Shown piece after piece: positions 1 through 36,011 of a stretch of DNA of 64,000 nt. Position 1 is the stretch's first letter; every line of letters begins with the position of its first letter. This stretch comes from Antennarius striatus (Eukaryota; Chordata; Actinopteri; Lophiiformes; Antennariidae). Location of the stretch: NCBI RefSeq assembly GCF_040054535.1, contig NC_090796.1, forward strand, positions 6,623,001-6,687,000. Reading direction: 5' to 3'. The translations under genes and the position numbers were made by a program. The notes below the pieces were generated by a model. The model ran no database searches and had not been told where the DNA came from. It was given only the letters and a program-made list of their open reading frames with translations.

Positions 1-159
1 ATTCTATTGACTTGATTCATGTTTTTAAAACATAGGAGACAGAACTGAACCTACAGATGCAGTTGAATTTAATACTGCTCGTATATGTACTGTATATTCA
101 TTTATTTACCTGCAGACTTTCTTACATGGAAAAAAAAAAAAAAGGAAACAGGTGCGTAT

Positions 160-2438
160 TTTTCCAATGGTACAAACATACTTTATTGTACAATTAATTT
201 ATTGGCAAAAAAAAAAACAATCAGACCACCAAAATAACTTAAAAAATAAACTAATGAAAATGGAGCAGTTATTTTTGCTTTCTCAGCAAGCACCAAAATT
301 TTTAACAAGAGGAAAGAAAAAAAAGTGGTCAAAGATTCCTTTTGAATACTAAGATTTTTTAAATAGTCTTATTTCCAGTCTCTTTAAAAGGTAAAGAAAT
401 GATTAAAACAAAACTTTGTTCAGTTGCCATCGGTTTGTACAGTGATTCAGTATGTTTACAATTATATTCATGTACATGAAACGTTTCATAAAAAGGATGG
501 TAGGATATCCTCCGCGGCGTCCCCAGGGCAAACTGAATGACTGTCTGCAGTGTCTTTTTGCGTCACCATAACATCTTTAATACAAAACAAGTTTGTAATC
601 TAATAATTCCTGTAGCTTCAAGTTTTATTTCCAAAAAATAAAATTAAATAATATATCTATATATAAAAGACAGTTTTTCCTTGTTTTCCTTACAAAATAA
701 GTCTCAAGATATATTGCCACCTGGTTCCAATGACCCCCTCCCCCGTGACCAGCGAGCCCCACCTTTTGAGAAAAATAGTGAGCGTGTGACCGTTTGTGTG
801 TTCAGTCCTTTCCGTAAAAAGCTAAATGACCTAATTTAAACTCTCAGATCACACCTCTACTCAACCTGTGCAACAGCTCCACTTGGTGCAGGTTTCTGAC
901 TGTTTTTGAGATTGTTCAGGTGAGCCACCAACCAACCCCCACCCCCCACCCCCATACACACACACACACACACACACGCAGACAACTTTGTCAAAAAATA
1001 CACAGAAAAAGGCGCATTGGTGCTTGTGACCCACCACACCCCATACTGTACCTTTAGAAAAAATCTCAATACTGTACAGTAGCTCAGGAGTACTTCTGTG
1101 TTTCAACAGATACAGCAAATATCCAATCAAACAAGGGAAACAAGCAGCTCTTTGCTGATAAGGTTTTAAAGTATATACAGGTTGTTGGTTTTTTTTTTAC
1201 AACTTTCACTTTTGTTACAAAAACAGTATCGAGTCCATCACTTCTTACTTTGTACAGTTCTGACGGTGAATTAAATGTTGTGGCTAAAAGGGAGTCAGGA
1301 GGAGCAGAAAATACTAGTGAACGGGGAAACTGTTGATCCAGGCAGGACGAGCTGAATCCCCTGCGGGCCACAGGAGACCTACGTCCTCCACGTCACTGTT
1401 CAGAAACAAGCTTTTAAAATATGTACAAGCCTTTTACAACGGACATCAACAGTTCACGCCCCGCTTGCAGGATGGGGGGAGGGCTAATGGGAAGGAAGGC
1501 GTGTACATTCATAAGAGGACTGGAGATAAGAGGGCAGAAGTGGCCTGATGGGTGCAAAAGGGTTTGTTCTGCCCATCTGGAGTTTGCAAATTAAAAAAAA
1601 AAAAAAAACCCCACCCAACCCCACAGTCAGTGTTACCCACTCCCCAAAACACTTTTGAGGCTTAAATTCAACCAACAAACGCCGTCAAGGAAAAATAAAC
1701 AGTAGAAACGTGGCAAAACTGCATTTAACAACCCCCCCTCCCCACCCCAACTCCCACCCCTCCCAAATAAACAAGTCCTATTCAGTGGTGCTATAAAATG
1801 TCGCTGTGAAATCTGTCCAGGAGAAAACTCCCGTCACAGAGGATATGTTGATGTTTGTTTTACGGTCCATTGGGGGGGGGGAGAGGAGAAAAAAAACAAA
1901 ACTATAAATTTTGACATAAAATATGTTTTTCTCTGCAAAATAGATACAATTATGACTGGATATTTAAGTAGGAAAACAAAACAATAGAAAGGGTACACAG
2001 TAACGTGTCAACTCACTTTTAATTTTTAACCACATTTAAAACTTTAAAAATATTCATAAAAAGGCAAAATCTCAGTCCCCAAAAATATTGTCATAAAGGA
2101 AGAAATATCTTCAACTTGAAACACTGCCCTTCCACCTTTTGTACATAATTGTCAAAAAAAAAAATTATACATATATAAATATATATATGTATAATTTTTT
2201 TCCTATTACAGCAATAACTTACCATTGTTTTAATTTATTCATTCATTGATTAACATGTCTTTCATCTCCCATAGGAAGCTTCAGTTCTTATTTATACAGC
2301 ACAAAAATATTTAAATAAAAAATAAAAACTTCTAAAACCCCAAAAAGCTGTAGTCCCGCCCCTTTTTTCCTTTTATGGCAGTTTGCGATTTTGGGGCGAC
2401 TGATCAGAGCACGGAGACGGTCGGCGGGGAGTCGGGGG
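160..2438 (-). other. ep300: ep300 3' untranslated region (approximate 3' end)
   Basis: About 2.3 kb of AT-rich sequence with no supported gene on either strand follows the ep300 stop codon. The 3' end is inferred from two closely spaced AATAAA signals near 182-203. It contains homopolymer runs, a short (CA)n at 956-977 and a perfect 20-bp hairpin at 2158-2201. Use of earlier AATAAA copies (624-629, 2234-2239) would give shorter 3' UTRs. Confidence 0.7.
182..203 (-). terminator. ep300: Paired polyadenylation signals for ep300
   Basis: Two AATAAA hexamers on the minus strand (plus-strand TTTATT at 198-203 and 182-187) sit 12 bases apart. Cleavage would be expected about 10-30 bases further down the minus strand, near 155-172. 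The assignment rests on position and motif only. Confidence 0.55.
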
Positions 2439-25917
<23,479 letters not shown>

Positions 25918-26330
25918 ATTTTTTCGAAATAAAAATATATAAAGTATCCACAATTGCAGACGTTTTCACGCCTTTAGAAACTCATTCCTATTCGTTTCCA
26001 AAATTGCGACTTTTCCCCCTCCTTACGGGGTACTAAGAGGGGGAAAGTCCCGTGTATAGAATACTCCTCTTTCCCTAGGTTCGCCTCTTGATTTTAGCCT
26101 CGGCGTATATCAACCCCCCTCCTCCTCCTCCTCCCTCCCTCGTCGGATTTTTTGTTCTTTAAAAATTTCTACCAGCGGAGGAGGAGGGGGTCGGTGAAAG
26201 TAAAGAGGTAGACGCACACAGCGGCTTCCCTCTAAACTTACACGGGCTCGTTGGATGTAAATAAACGGTCCCCGGGTCTCTCTTCCATGTTTGCATCCGT
26301 CATTTCAACCTCCTTTCCAGCGGAGTCTGG
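25918..26330 (-). promoter_or_regulatory. ep300: ep300 5' untranslated region and promoter-proximal DNA (approximate)
   Basis: The stretch upstream of the ep300 ATG is richer in G+C and CpG than the surrounding DNA and has a purine-rich tract of GAG/GGA repeats (plus-strand CTC at about 26119-26145). This resembles a TATA-less housekeeping 5' region. The start site cannot be fixed from sequence; it is placed somewhere within or just beyond this interval. An octamer ATGCAAAT lies just outside at 26415-26422. Confidence 0.5.
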
Positions 26331-28320
26331 ATGGAGCTAATGTCGGGCAGGAAAGGCTTGTTTGCCTGCGAAGTGATGGTGGTGCTGCTGGTGGCAGCGG
26401 GTAAGGACGAGGAGATGCAAATGCAAAAATAAATAAATATAGCTGACACATGTGCAGTTGCAATGAATGATAAAGTAAGACAGGGGGGGAAAAAATCGCG
26501 TAAAACTTTACCATGAAATATACATGCATGTGGCAATCCTGAATTGCATCTGGAGAGATCTTCCAGATATTGTATTTTTATTAAATATTATGTAAAATAC
26601 AGCTGCTAATGACTTTTGCAGCCAGTTACAAATGGCAAACTGTACATTTAAAGTAATATATAGTAGATCTGCAAGTTAGACAGGTAATCACTGCAAATGT
26701 ACACATGTCTAAAAGATTTAGTTGATGCAATATTTGGTAACTGACATAATGAAAGTAAATACAATCTGTCTTTGTTCTATTAAAAAAAGCATTGTGCAAA
26801 CGTTTGTGACTATACATCTTTGATCACAGATCACAGAAAAATTCAATTTCCTCTGGTGACAACTATGCAAAGCACCCCTTGATCACTCACATTTATTTAT
26901 GCCAATATCAGAAAATATTCTTCCGATGATTTTTTTCTCTCTCTCACCACAACAGTGATCTGAAATAATTCCGTCATTTGCTCTGTTGTTATAACTTATA
27001 CAGCCATTAACAGTAAATGTGTTTTTTTCGTCATCGCATGTTTTTTCTTTTTTTCATTGAGCAGGTTAATTGACCTCTGTGCAAAAATTATGATTGAAAT
27101 TACTCCTAGATTTTCTACTGCAAAGCAAAAACCAGTTTGAAAATCCAAAAACATTTTCTCCCAAGCCTACAAATACTGGCCTGTTGGAACTCTTACAGTA
27201 CATATACACTACCCAATACAACTGCTTCATTCTCTGCCTGAGTTGCACAAGTCAAATTCACATTTTGAGCCGTATTATATTAAGTTGAATAATTAAACTG
27301 AATATAGTAAATGATGGATGGATGGATGGATGGATAGGTAGGCAGATAGATGGACAGAAACACAGATAGAGACAGATATATAACTATGAATGTATGATAT
27401 ATGAACACAATAGACACAAATTATTGTCAAATTAAATATATTATTTGACATATCCATCTTTGGCTCTGTAAAATCACTACTATGTATTGTGAGTCTATGA
27501 GTATTTTGAACACAGCTACCTGACTATAATAATGACGTGATATGGAAAGTAACTCTATGAAAAACAATGGAAGACAAATTACTGGCAATAAGTTTGACAT
27601 GACTTCACTTATTTGAGATAATAGTTATAAGTTTCCGTCTAAACTGATCTGTTCAATTTATCTTGGTTGACTAGATTACTTGTCACTGTACTTCTGTAAA
27701 TAGAACTTTTTCACAGAACAAGTTATTGAAGGAAAAGGATAAGAAGACAACTAGATAGCACACAGACCTCACAGACCTCCATAAAGGTAACTCAGCGTCC
27801 CCGTTGCATTTACCCTGTAAAGCTCACCTGCAGTTTGTGGCTACACTTCAGATTGCAATGAAATCAAAAAGGACTGTTGCATCAGTTTCAGGGTCTGGGT
27901 TTAGTGGCTGCAGGTTTACTTTAAAACTGGATCGGTCACTTGGATTTTAGAGAATTGTTACTTACAAGATCTCTGCATCTGCTACAGCTGAGAAAATCAG
28001 TCTTTATTTCCTGTAACATAAATTAGAAGAATATGTCACAAAACACGACAATTTTAACATTACAATTATTCAGTACAATTTTAATCCAAATTACATTACT
28101 TTGTATTGACAAGCATTGTTTATGTTGAACAAGGCAGGACAGAAAAACTGCAGTGCGAGATTAAAGGAAGCAGCAGAATAAGACTGTAATCACTCACAGT
28201 CCAGAAATACGTTAACTTGCCTCTGTCATCAAAAGTATGTACTGTTTTTTAATGGTTTTATAAAGTACCATTCAACAGGTTAGTGCAAAATTAAAAAATA
28301 ATTTGCACAAAGATATATTT
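26331..28320. other. Intergenic DNA upstream of ep300, mostly unassigned
   Basis: AT-rich, with no supported gene on either strand. It holds a (GGAT)n run at 27313-27335 and no recognised transposon copy. Short open frames here have no family features. Confidence 0.7.
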
Positions 28321-28327
28321 GTTTTTT

Positions 28328-28610
28328 ATGCAGGCGATCCGGTGGCACAGTGAGAACTATAGTCTCTACAGCTGTGGCCTCACAGCAACAAAGTTTCAGG
28401 TTTGATTCCTTTCTCTGTGGAGTTTGTATGCTGTCCTCAGGTCTGCATGGATTCTCCAGCTTCTTCCCACCTCCAAAAATATGCACCTCCAAAAACCGGT
28501 GAATTGGTCACACCAAAATTGTCCATATAGAGGTGTGTCATCCAGGGTATACCCAAGTAGAAGGGCAGCAGGGCTGAGCACATTCATCCTCACACTTACA
28601 CCCCTAGAAT
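28328..28610 (+). repeat. Degenerate tRNA-derived repeat of the GGAGTTTGTATG / CTTCCCACC family
   Basis: Reads gatccggtggcacagtgaga (A-box-like), tcaggtttgattcctttct (B-box-like), then ctgtggagtttgtatgctgt and ttctccagcttcttcccacc. The opposite-orientation relative is at about 32340-32500. This is the standard layout of an abundant teleost tRNA-headed repeat. Confidence 0.65.
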
Positions 28611-28837
28611 GAGTTGCTGCCTCTGGTTTCTGGCAGCAAACACAATTCTCTGCTTGTACTTCAACAGGTCTTTTACACAGCGACAGTATTGCGTGAGACA
28701 ATGCATGATGAGACATTGTGATGCAAAACTGAATCTTTCTGACAGAACACACTGTTGAAGGAAAATAGCAAAATGATCAATGTTCCTCACCTACTGGTTT
28801 GTGAGTGCAAAACAGTATTCTCAGTTCTCAGGAATAT

Positions 28838-29080
28838 TGGAAGAGCGGGTAGTCCAATATTCCCAAGAATGGCGGTTAGATTCCCATTCCTGCCCGGCCA
28901 CCTCGGAGTGTGAGCTGACAGTGGGACGTGTCAGCTCACCTCCTGAGCACTGCCGAGGCGCACTTTAGCAAGGCGCCGTCCCCATTACGAGTTGCTCATT
29001 TAGGGGCGCACCAAGAAGGCACATCCCTTCTTAGTGCACCCCTAAGTGAGCAACTTGTAAAGGGGGATGGTGCAATGCTT
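28838..29080. repeat. Partial SINE copy ending in an inverted junction
   Basis: The plus-oriented copy (28838-29022) includes agctgacagtgggacgtgtc, ctgccgaggcgcactttagc and gttgctcatttaggggcgca. It then turns back on itself at 29023-29065 with the opposite strand of the same segment (gcacccctaagtgagcaact), making an imperfect hairpin centred near 29023. The tail is absent; a LINE-like fragment follows directly. Confidence 0.65.
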
Positions 29081-29900
29081 GCCTTCACCTCCTGGGTAAC
29101 CCAGGAGGTGAAGGCTCTCCTGAACAGGAAGGAGCGGACGTTCAGGAGTAGGAATGAGGAGGAAATGAGGAATGTCCAGCCGAAATTAAGACTCTGCCTG
29201 AGGTAGGCCAAGGAGGCCCACAGGAAGAGGCTGGAGTTCCAGCTGGGGTGCAACCAGGTACGGAAGGTCTGGAGCGGCATGAGGACCATCACCAATTACA
29301 GCAAAGGGTGCTGTACAGTGGAGGGGAGCGTTGAGCAAGCTGACAAACTCAAGAGCTTTTTCAACCGGTTCCGTGCCCCCTCTACCCCACCATCCTCATC
29401 CCAGAACGCCTTCAGACCAACAGATCGACTTTTGGACACCGCTCCCTCACCCTCCTCTCCCACTCCCGAGCATATCCTTGAACGCCTGGCACACACTGAA
29501 ACTCTACCACAACACAACCTCTATGTTGCAACAATGGGACACCTTACACTACTAGACCCACCGGCACCCGCTGTACAAAGCGATTACTGCTGACCAGGTG
29601 ACATCAGGGCTGAGAAGGCTTCATCCTAGGAAGGCAGTAGGACCAGACCAGGTCTCCCCGATACTCTTTCGTACCTGCACTGCTGAACTGAGTGACCCTG
29701 TTCAACAGGTTTTCAACATCAGTCTGCTGCTGAGGAGGGTTGGGGTGGCGGTGCCAGGAAAAGGGGCATAGAATGCCTTAACAGACTTATCTGCACGGCT
29801 GGTCCTGCCATCGGACAGAGCCTGGACTTTGTGGAGACAGCTCTGGAGAGGACTATGTCCGAGTTGAGATCAGTCCTGGGCTTGGGATCCTATGACATCT
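29081..29900 (+). mobile_element. Degenerate LINE (L2/Rex1-like) fragment: endonuclease-RT linker and start of reverse transcriptase
   Basis: Plus-strand translation across several frames gives SWVTQEVKALLNRKERTF, RNEEEMRNVQPKLRLCLR, KVWSGMRTITNYSKG, VEQADKLKSFFNRF and GLRRLHPRKAVGPDQVSPIL. These are the ordered motifs of the linker and first RT blocks of fish non-LTR retrotransposons of the L2/Rex1 kind. Frameshifts and stops break it, and the 3' part looks internally deleted (a later motif, ALERTMSELRSVLG, follows soon after). It is a dead copy. The clade is named from remembered motif patterns, not from a search. Confidence 0.65.
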
Positions 29901-30083
29901 ATATGATTTCTGCACCGTATTTATAATGTTATGGTGACAATTTGCTGTGGTAGATTTTTTAACTGTTATAACTATTCTTGTTATAACTCTACTAGCGGGG
30001 ACCCATGGAAATTCCACGATAAAACAATAATATCACACTTTGTTTGTTTACTTTTTTTTATTCGCTGTCACAAGAAAACAAAC

Positions 30084-30375
30084 CGCTGTGTCCGACAAAG
30101 CCGTAACAGCTCTGTGTGTGTGGGATGGACGAACGTGAAGGCGAAGACCGTTTCGGCATTACGGTCCGGCAATTCGGGTAGACGCCAGCTTCGTGAGTTT
30201 GGTCCTGGTGAATAAAGCATCTGGGTTCCCCACACGACAATACGAGGTCCTTCACAATCAAAGAATATATGTCTGACAAAGCCAAAACGGCTCCGTACGT
30301 GAAAGACATGGACAAATGTGAAGACCAGAGCTAACTCGGCTAGCGCCCTGAACTTCCGGGTAGACACTGGCCAAA
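30084..30375. repeat. Two tandem units of about 180 bp
   Basis: Unit 1 (from about 30089) and unit 2 (from 30271) share gtcYgacaaagcc, ggctccgtacgtg-like, gacRaaYgtgaag, cgaagacc-like and ttc(c)gggtagac in order, with a period of about 181 bases. Divergence is substantial. No known family recognised. Confidence 0.55.
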
Positions 30376-31026
30376 GCTGTACGCAAGACAACAAATATTT
30401 CTTGTGTACAGTATGTTTGCATGATATGTCAATGGACATTAAACAGAGAATAGAGTATTTTTTGTGGTGACAGCTGTTTATTTAATTCCATGATGCTCTC
30501 AGGAGCTCCTGATTCCTTCTAGCAGATGCACCATTATTGGTTGGGCGTTGATTGACAGGTAGTGGGTGGAGTTAATAAGTGTGACAGCGTGAGGTTTTCA
30601 AGTGAGCTTATTCAAATATGTAGGTGGAGAGATTCTTGTGTACTTGTGTATTCTTGTGCATAACTGTTCATTCATTCATTATGGTTTTACATATTCCTGA
30701 CAAATCAGGAGTTGATGAATCCATTGTTGAGTAGACACCGGTTGGATGCAAGGTGATAGTTGCCATGAAGAAGATAGTAGGCTGGGAGTTGGAAGGAACC
30801 ATGAAGATTGCCAGTAACCCAACTGACCGCATGGAATGTGGGGCAAAAATTATTGTTTCCTCCATCATTGATGTACCAGAATAAAGTGTAATTGCAGATC
30901 CCTTACACTAGGTGGCAGTGGCGCTTTTACGTTTACATGTGATGTGTCATTAACAGTAAATAACAGAGCATACTGTATGTACGAAGTTTTTAGTCCTCTG
31001 CTATAGCGTAGGGGTTTTTTCCACTG

Positions 31027-31142
<116 letters not shown>

Positions 31143-31779
31143 AGAATGTACCTGACGGAAGGCATGAGGCGCAAAATGTTATCATCTTTCTGGGGGGACT
31201 TAACAGAAAACAATTGAGAAGCACTGCATTAATGAGTTCAAATCTGATCCTCTGGTAGGGGGCTATGGGTTACCATATCACAATTGTTTTTAATTTTAAT
31301 ATTTAATTGCGCAAAACTAGGAATTTAGAGAGTTTTTCTATCCCATTGAAAGTCTCAGGATTGCCAAGAACTACTCTATACTCCATTGCTCCTCTAATAA
31401 AGACAACCATTCTGCCATCTTCCCTGTTTTGTGTTTACTGACTCCATGAGTGTGACAATAAAAGATCATTACAGACTTACCTGTCAAGGAGTGCTGTTTT
31501 GGGGTCCAAGATCCACTCCAAGATCCAGTCATAAGTGCTTTGGAAGTATAGCCTCACGATATAAAAGAAGGCACTTTGCACTGTAAAAGCAGCCTACTAG
31601 TCCAACTCTGTCGAGATACTACCCTGTACAGGGGCGGAAGTCAACTTTCACTGTACCAGAGTCAAATCACTACAAAGAGTTGATTGTCAGAGTTACAAAG
31701 GACCCATCACTAGTCTGCAATGGTCACAGTTAAAAAAGTCCTTTTAATTACATCAGATGTGGGATTTCAAGCAGTCAAT

Positions 31780-33650
31780 CAATCAAGTTTTTATTTATAA
31801 AGCGCTAACTCGTGGCAACAGACATTTGAAAGCACTTCAACAGACAGAAAAACCCAACACAACCCTACAAAGCAAGCATAAGCGACAGCGGCGGGGAGGA
31901 CCCAGACTCTTTTGGATGGTCATTCGCCTTGACTGGTTGGGTGGAAAAGAAATACAATGATGATTAGGACAGGGCAAGGGAAAGAGAGAGAGAGAGAGTT
32001 GCAGAAAAGCTTGATAGTCAGTGTCTTTATGGCTAAGGTTAGGCGATTTGATGCACAATTAAAGCTGCATGGATGACTGTATTGTGGCATGGAGGAAGAA
32101 AGACAGCAGGACCCCAGCAGATGGGGCATGGCGCTGGTGGGACAGGAGGTGCAGGTCCACACCAGATGGGTGGATGTGGGTTGAACCTGAGAAAAACCTG
32201 TAAGGACATAGAGCACAGAGACTCCAGGGGAGAAGTCGAGTTAGTAGGGTGTGATTGGAGACTTGGAGAGAGAGAGGTCAGAGAGGATCAGAGAGAAGAA
32301 GGAGGAGAGAGGAGCTCAGTGTGTCTTGATGTTGAGTCTCCAGTAGAGTAGGACTATAGGAGGTGGGAGGAAGCCGGAGAACCCGGAGAGAACCCACGCA
32401 GACACGGGGAGAACATGCGAACTCCACACAGAAAGGTCCCCAGGTGGATTCGAACCCACGACCTTCTTGCCGTGAGGCGACAGTGAAGCAAGGTGAAGCT
32501 ACACCACTGAGTAGCTTCACCTTGATAGGTATAGGTCCTAGCCCCTGTACTACTTTGTAGATTCTGGGAACCACCAGTAGGCCTGCATGTTGAGAGCGTA
32601 ATGCTCTTGATGGATTATATGTCACTAGAAGTTAATTCAGATAGTTCGGTGCCTGGCCATGAAGAGCTTTGTGAGTGAGGAAGAGTATTTTATAAATCTA
32701 TCCTAGCTTTCACAGGGAGACAGTGCAGAGAAGCCAACACAGGAGAAATACGGTCTCTGGTACAGGTCCTGGTCAGAACATGGGCGGCAGCATTCTGGAT
32801 TAGTTGTAATGTCTTCAGTGACTGAAAAAAGTGAGTTACATTAGACTAGTCTAGAAGTGATGAAAGCATGGATTAATTCCTCCGAATCATTCTGTTTTAA
32901 AATGCCTGATTTAAAATCCCTGATTTTAGCAATGTTTCGAAGATGGAAAAAGGAAGCGGCATGTAATAAGAATCTGTGATTATTTTTGTTGTCCTCTATT
33001 AAAGACAAATAATAGGCCGCTCTAGCAGAACCAAGTGCCTTCCTGTATTTATTTAAACTATCTTGCCACGCAGAGCAGTGTTGTCCTAGTTTAGTAGAAT
33101 GCCATTTTCTCTCAAGTTTTCAGGAATACTGCTTTAATTGATGGGTATGAGAATTAAACCAGGGTACACGCATCTCATGTTTTATAGTCTTATTTTTAAG
33201 TGGAAGAATTAAATCTAAGGTTTTTTGCAGAAAGTCTGTTGTTTTGTCAACAAAGTCATCAATTTGAGATGGACTAACATTAACTGAGCTAGGGAAATGA
33301 CCCGCTGTGTAGTTCAGCTGTGGGATTAAATTAAGAGTACTTGGGATTTCTTTCCTGAATTTAGAAATACATAAATCTGATATTTAGTGTAAACATTTTT
33401 TTGCAGGAAGGGAATTATGCAATAGCCCAATATCAAAAGTTACCAGGCAGAGGTCAGAGAGGAGAGGATTTTGTGGAGAGATGATTAGTTAAATTTCGAT
33501 CCCATAAATCAGGACTAAATCCAGAGTGTGCTCAAACTGGTGAGTAGATTCCCCTTCACCCTGACTGAGGTCTACAGAGTCTTGTAACAACATAAATGCA
33601 GTACTGAGGTTATCATTACTGTTGTCCATGTGAATTTTGAAATAGCCAAC
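31780..33650. repeat. Long degenerate retroelement-like block
   Basis: Begins tttttatttataaagcgcta and carries aaagcacttcaacagacaga, then cagtgcagagaagccaac, acaggagaaatacggtct, gcggcagcattctggatta and, later, a stretch with aattaaaccagggtacac. This ordered set of landmarks recurs in long teleost repeats derived from non-LTR elements. A separate tRNA-headed repeat in the opposite orientation interrupts it (32340-32500). A partial relative of its start lies in a PIM-like gene intron at 34610-34745. No open frame survives. Confidence 0.55.
32340..32510 (-). repeat. tRNA-headed repeat (opposite orientation) nested in the 31.8-33.6 kb block
   Basis: The plus strand reads gaggaagccggagaacccgg, acacggggagaacatgcgaa and tggattcgaacccacgacct. 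Read on the minus strand the last is a B-box-like GGTTCGAATCC-type motif, followed by the standard body. Relative of 28328-28610. Confidence 0.65.
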
Positions 33651-34449
33651 AATAATGACCTTATTAGTTTTAAAAATTAAACTAGTTAAGAAGAATTAGA
33701 TTTGAATTTATTAATAATCAATGATAAAAAGGTAACAACAAAATAATGACAAAACCAAAAGCAAAATTGAAATCTCAAGGCATTTCATACTAAAAGAACA
33801 AAAATCAGCATGATGGTGTGAGTCCTCATCAGACAATTTGGTGTGTAATGTTCCATGAGTGTGTAAATTGACAGTTACATAAGGTATATTAGAATTTTGC
33901 AATTTTCACCCAACAAACACATGTGTCATGAAATAAACAATTTACAAAAGTGAATTGTCTAAACTGACACAATCTGGCATGTTCTTTTAAACACGCCTGA
34001 TTGTTTAGTTCCTTATGCATAACTTATCATATTAATGACATTCTTCTGAACTGGAGACAGTAGTGACACAGCATAAATGAGAAGCACACATGATGCTGAC
34101 ACTGTGTTGAAGCATACTTTAGTATTTTCAGAATCACACCCTTTATTGTTTTGGTCCATTCTTTATTATTAACATATTCAGAAGTGTACACCTTGGGCAA
34201 CACCAGAAAAGTGAAAAAAAAAGTACAGAAAAAGTGTACACAAGTTCAGACAGTCAGTTCTAGATCAGATCCAATCTTGACGCCTTTGCGGGAACATCAG
34301 GGCAGGTTTGAGTACAAATTTACCCAAACCGTCTCATCTGTAACTTTACTAAAACTGAGTGTTGATCTCTCACTCGGAGGCAGTACAGCAGTAAAACTGT
34401 CACCGCAAAACTGTCACTGCAATTTTCTGAATGAAACATATCCTGAACT

Positions 34450-34833
34450 TCAATTTTGACAAATCCAGGGATGTTGCTGCAGGTCTTCTAGGGTGACACG
34501 ACCTTCATAATATGAATTTAAACATTTGTTCAGGAAATCCTGGCACTCTATGGTTGAGAGAACAGAAAACATAAAAGTGGTTAGAAGTCACCATTAGACT
34601 ATATCAATCAACCTCAATCAGACTTATTTGTATGGTGCTTAACCACATCAGCAGACATTTCAAAGCACTTTAACAGAGAGAGAAACCCAGCAGGACAAGC
34701 AAACAGGGGCAGGGAAAAAGTCCCTCATTGAGGAAGAAACTCCAGACACTATGTATTTGTATGCATATACATGTATGTGTGTGTGTGGGTATACATATTT
34801 ATTATAGACACATATATATATATATATATATAT

Positions 34834-34880
<47 letters not shown>

Positions 34881-35136
34881 GAAATATAAAGCTATACAGG
34901 TATATAGATAAAGATAATTTGTGTATGTATAGGTTGTATTTCCACCAGCATTGTCTTACCCTGGCTCACGTTCTTCAGCTCACTCCTGGTGGGTATCAGA
35001 AAAATATAGATGACTGGCTCTTCTGTCAGGATTTCATAAAGAACCTCACCCAACTGCAAGACTTTAATCTGCTCAGCCCTGTCTTTCATCGTTTGGTGGT
35101 CATCTGTAAGGAAATACGCAGGGTTTGGAAAGATGC

Positions 35137-35173
<37 letters not shown>

Positions 35174-35940
35174 TAGATGGGCATTGACAGGCCAGATTTT
35201 CATGAACGATGTGTGAACAAAAGGGTTTACCAGTCATCGCATTGTCAATGAAATGTGTCTCCCACATGAAGGCGCTGCAGCCGAAGTCGATGACTCTCAC
35301 TCGAGGGCCATTGGAAGCAAGTTCAACAAGGATGTTGTCAGTTTTTATGTCATTGTGCGAAACTCCCTTAGACATCATGTCAATGGCTGCTGCCACCAAC
35401 TGTCTCATGATGTGCTGAAAAGATGGATGAAAGAATTAAAATGAGGGAAGAGAGTGCGTTTTGTCCTGGAAGTTTTAGCTCATATGCAAAGTTGAGAAAG
35501 ACTTAATATAGAGGACAATTTCAGTTGAGCCTTACTTTAGCCTGATGTTCTGGTAGTGGATTAATTTTGTAGGCCTTCAAAGTCTTACAGGGCTCTGGTC
35601 TCTCAATGATTAGGATAACTATGTCGCCCAGTCTGTACCAGTCAATCAGTGTCACAGCTGGTGACTGACCCACTGATTCTGGTCCGCCTGCCAGTCGCTG
35701 CATAATCGCTGCCTCTCTTGGGATCTTATATGACTGATTATTTATAATCTAGAGGAGAATATAAATAAGCGATACAATTATTTAAAACGACTACATACGA
35801 ATGTAGATGTACTGTATAGTTTAGTGTAGAGGAAAGTGACTAAAAATACTCACAACTTTTTGATAAGGTACTTTGTCCTTATTGATGTGTTTGATTGCCA
35901 CCTAAGCGACAGAATTAACAGTTTGTTAGATAATAAAGGG

Positions 35941-36011
<71 letters not shown>

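Noticed and set aside
26300..26536. Small minus-strand open frames upstream of the ep300 start
   Set aside because: They have no family features and lie in the promoter/5' UTR; at most they are upstream open frames.
29279..29593. Plus-strand 104-codon frame as a cellular gene
   Set aside because: Its residues (VEQADKLKSFFNRF) are part of the degenerate LINE reading frame.
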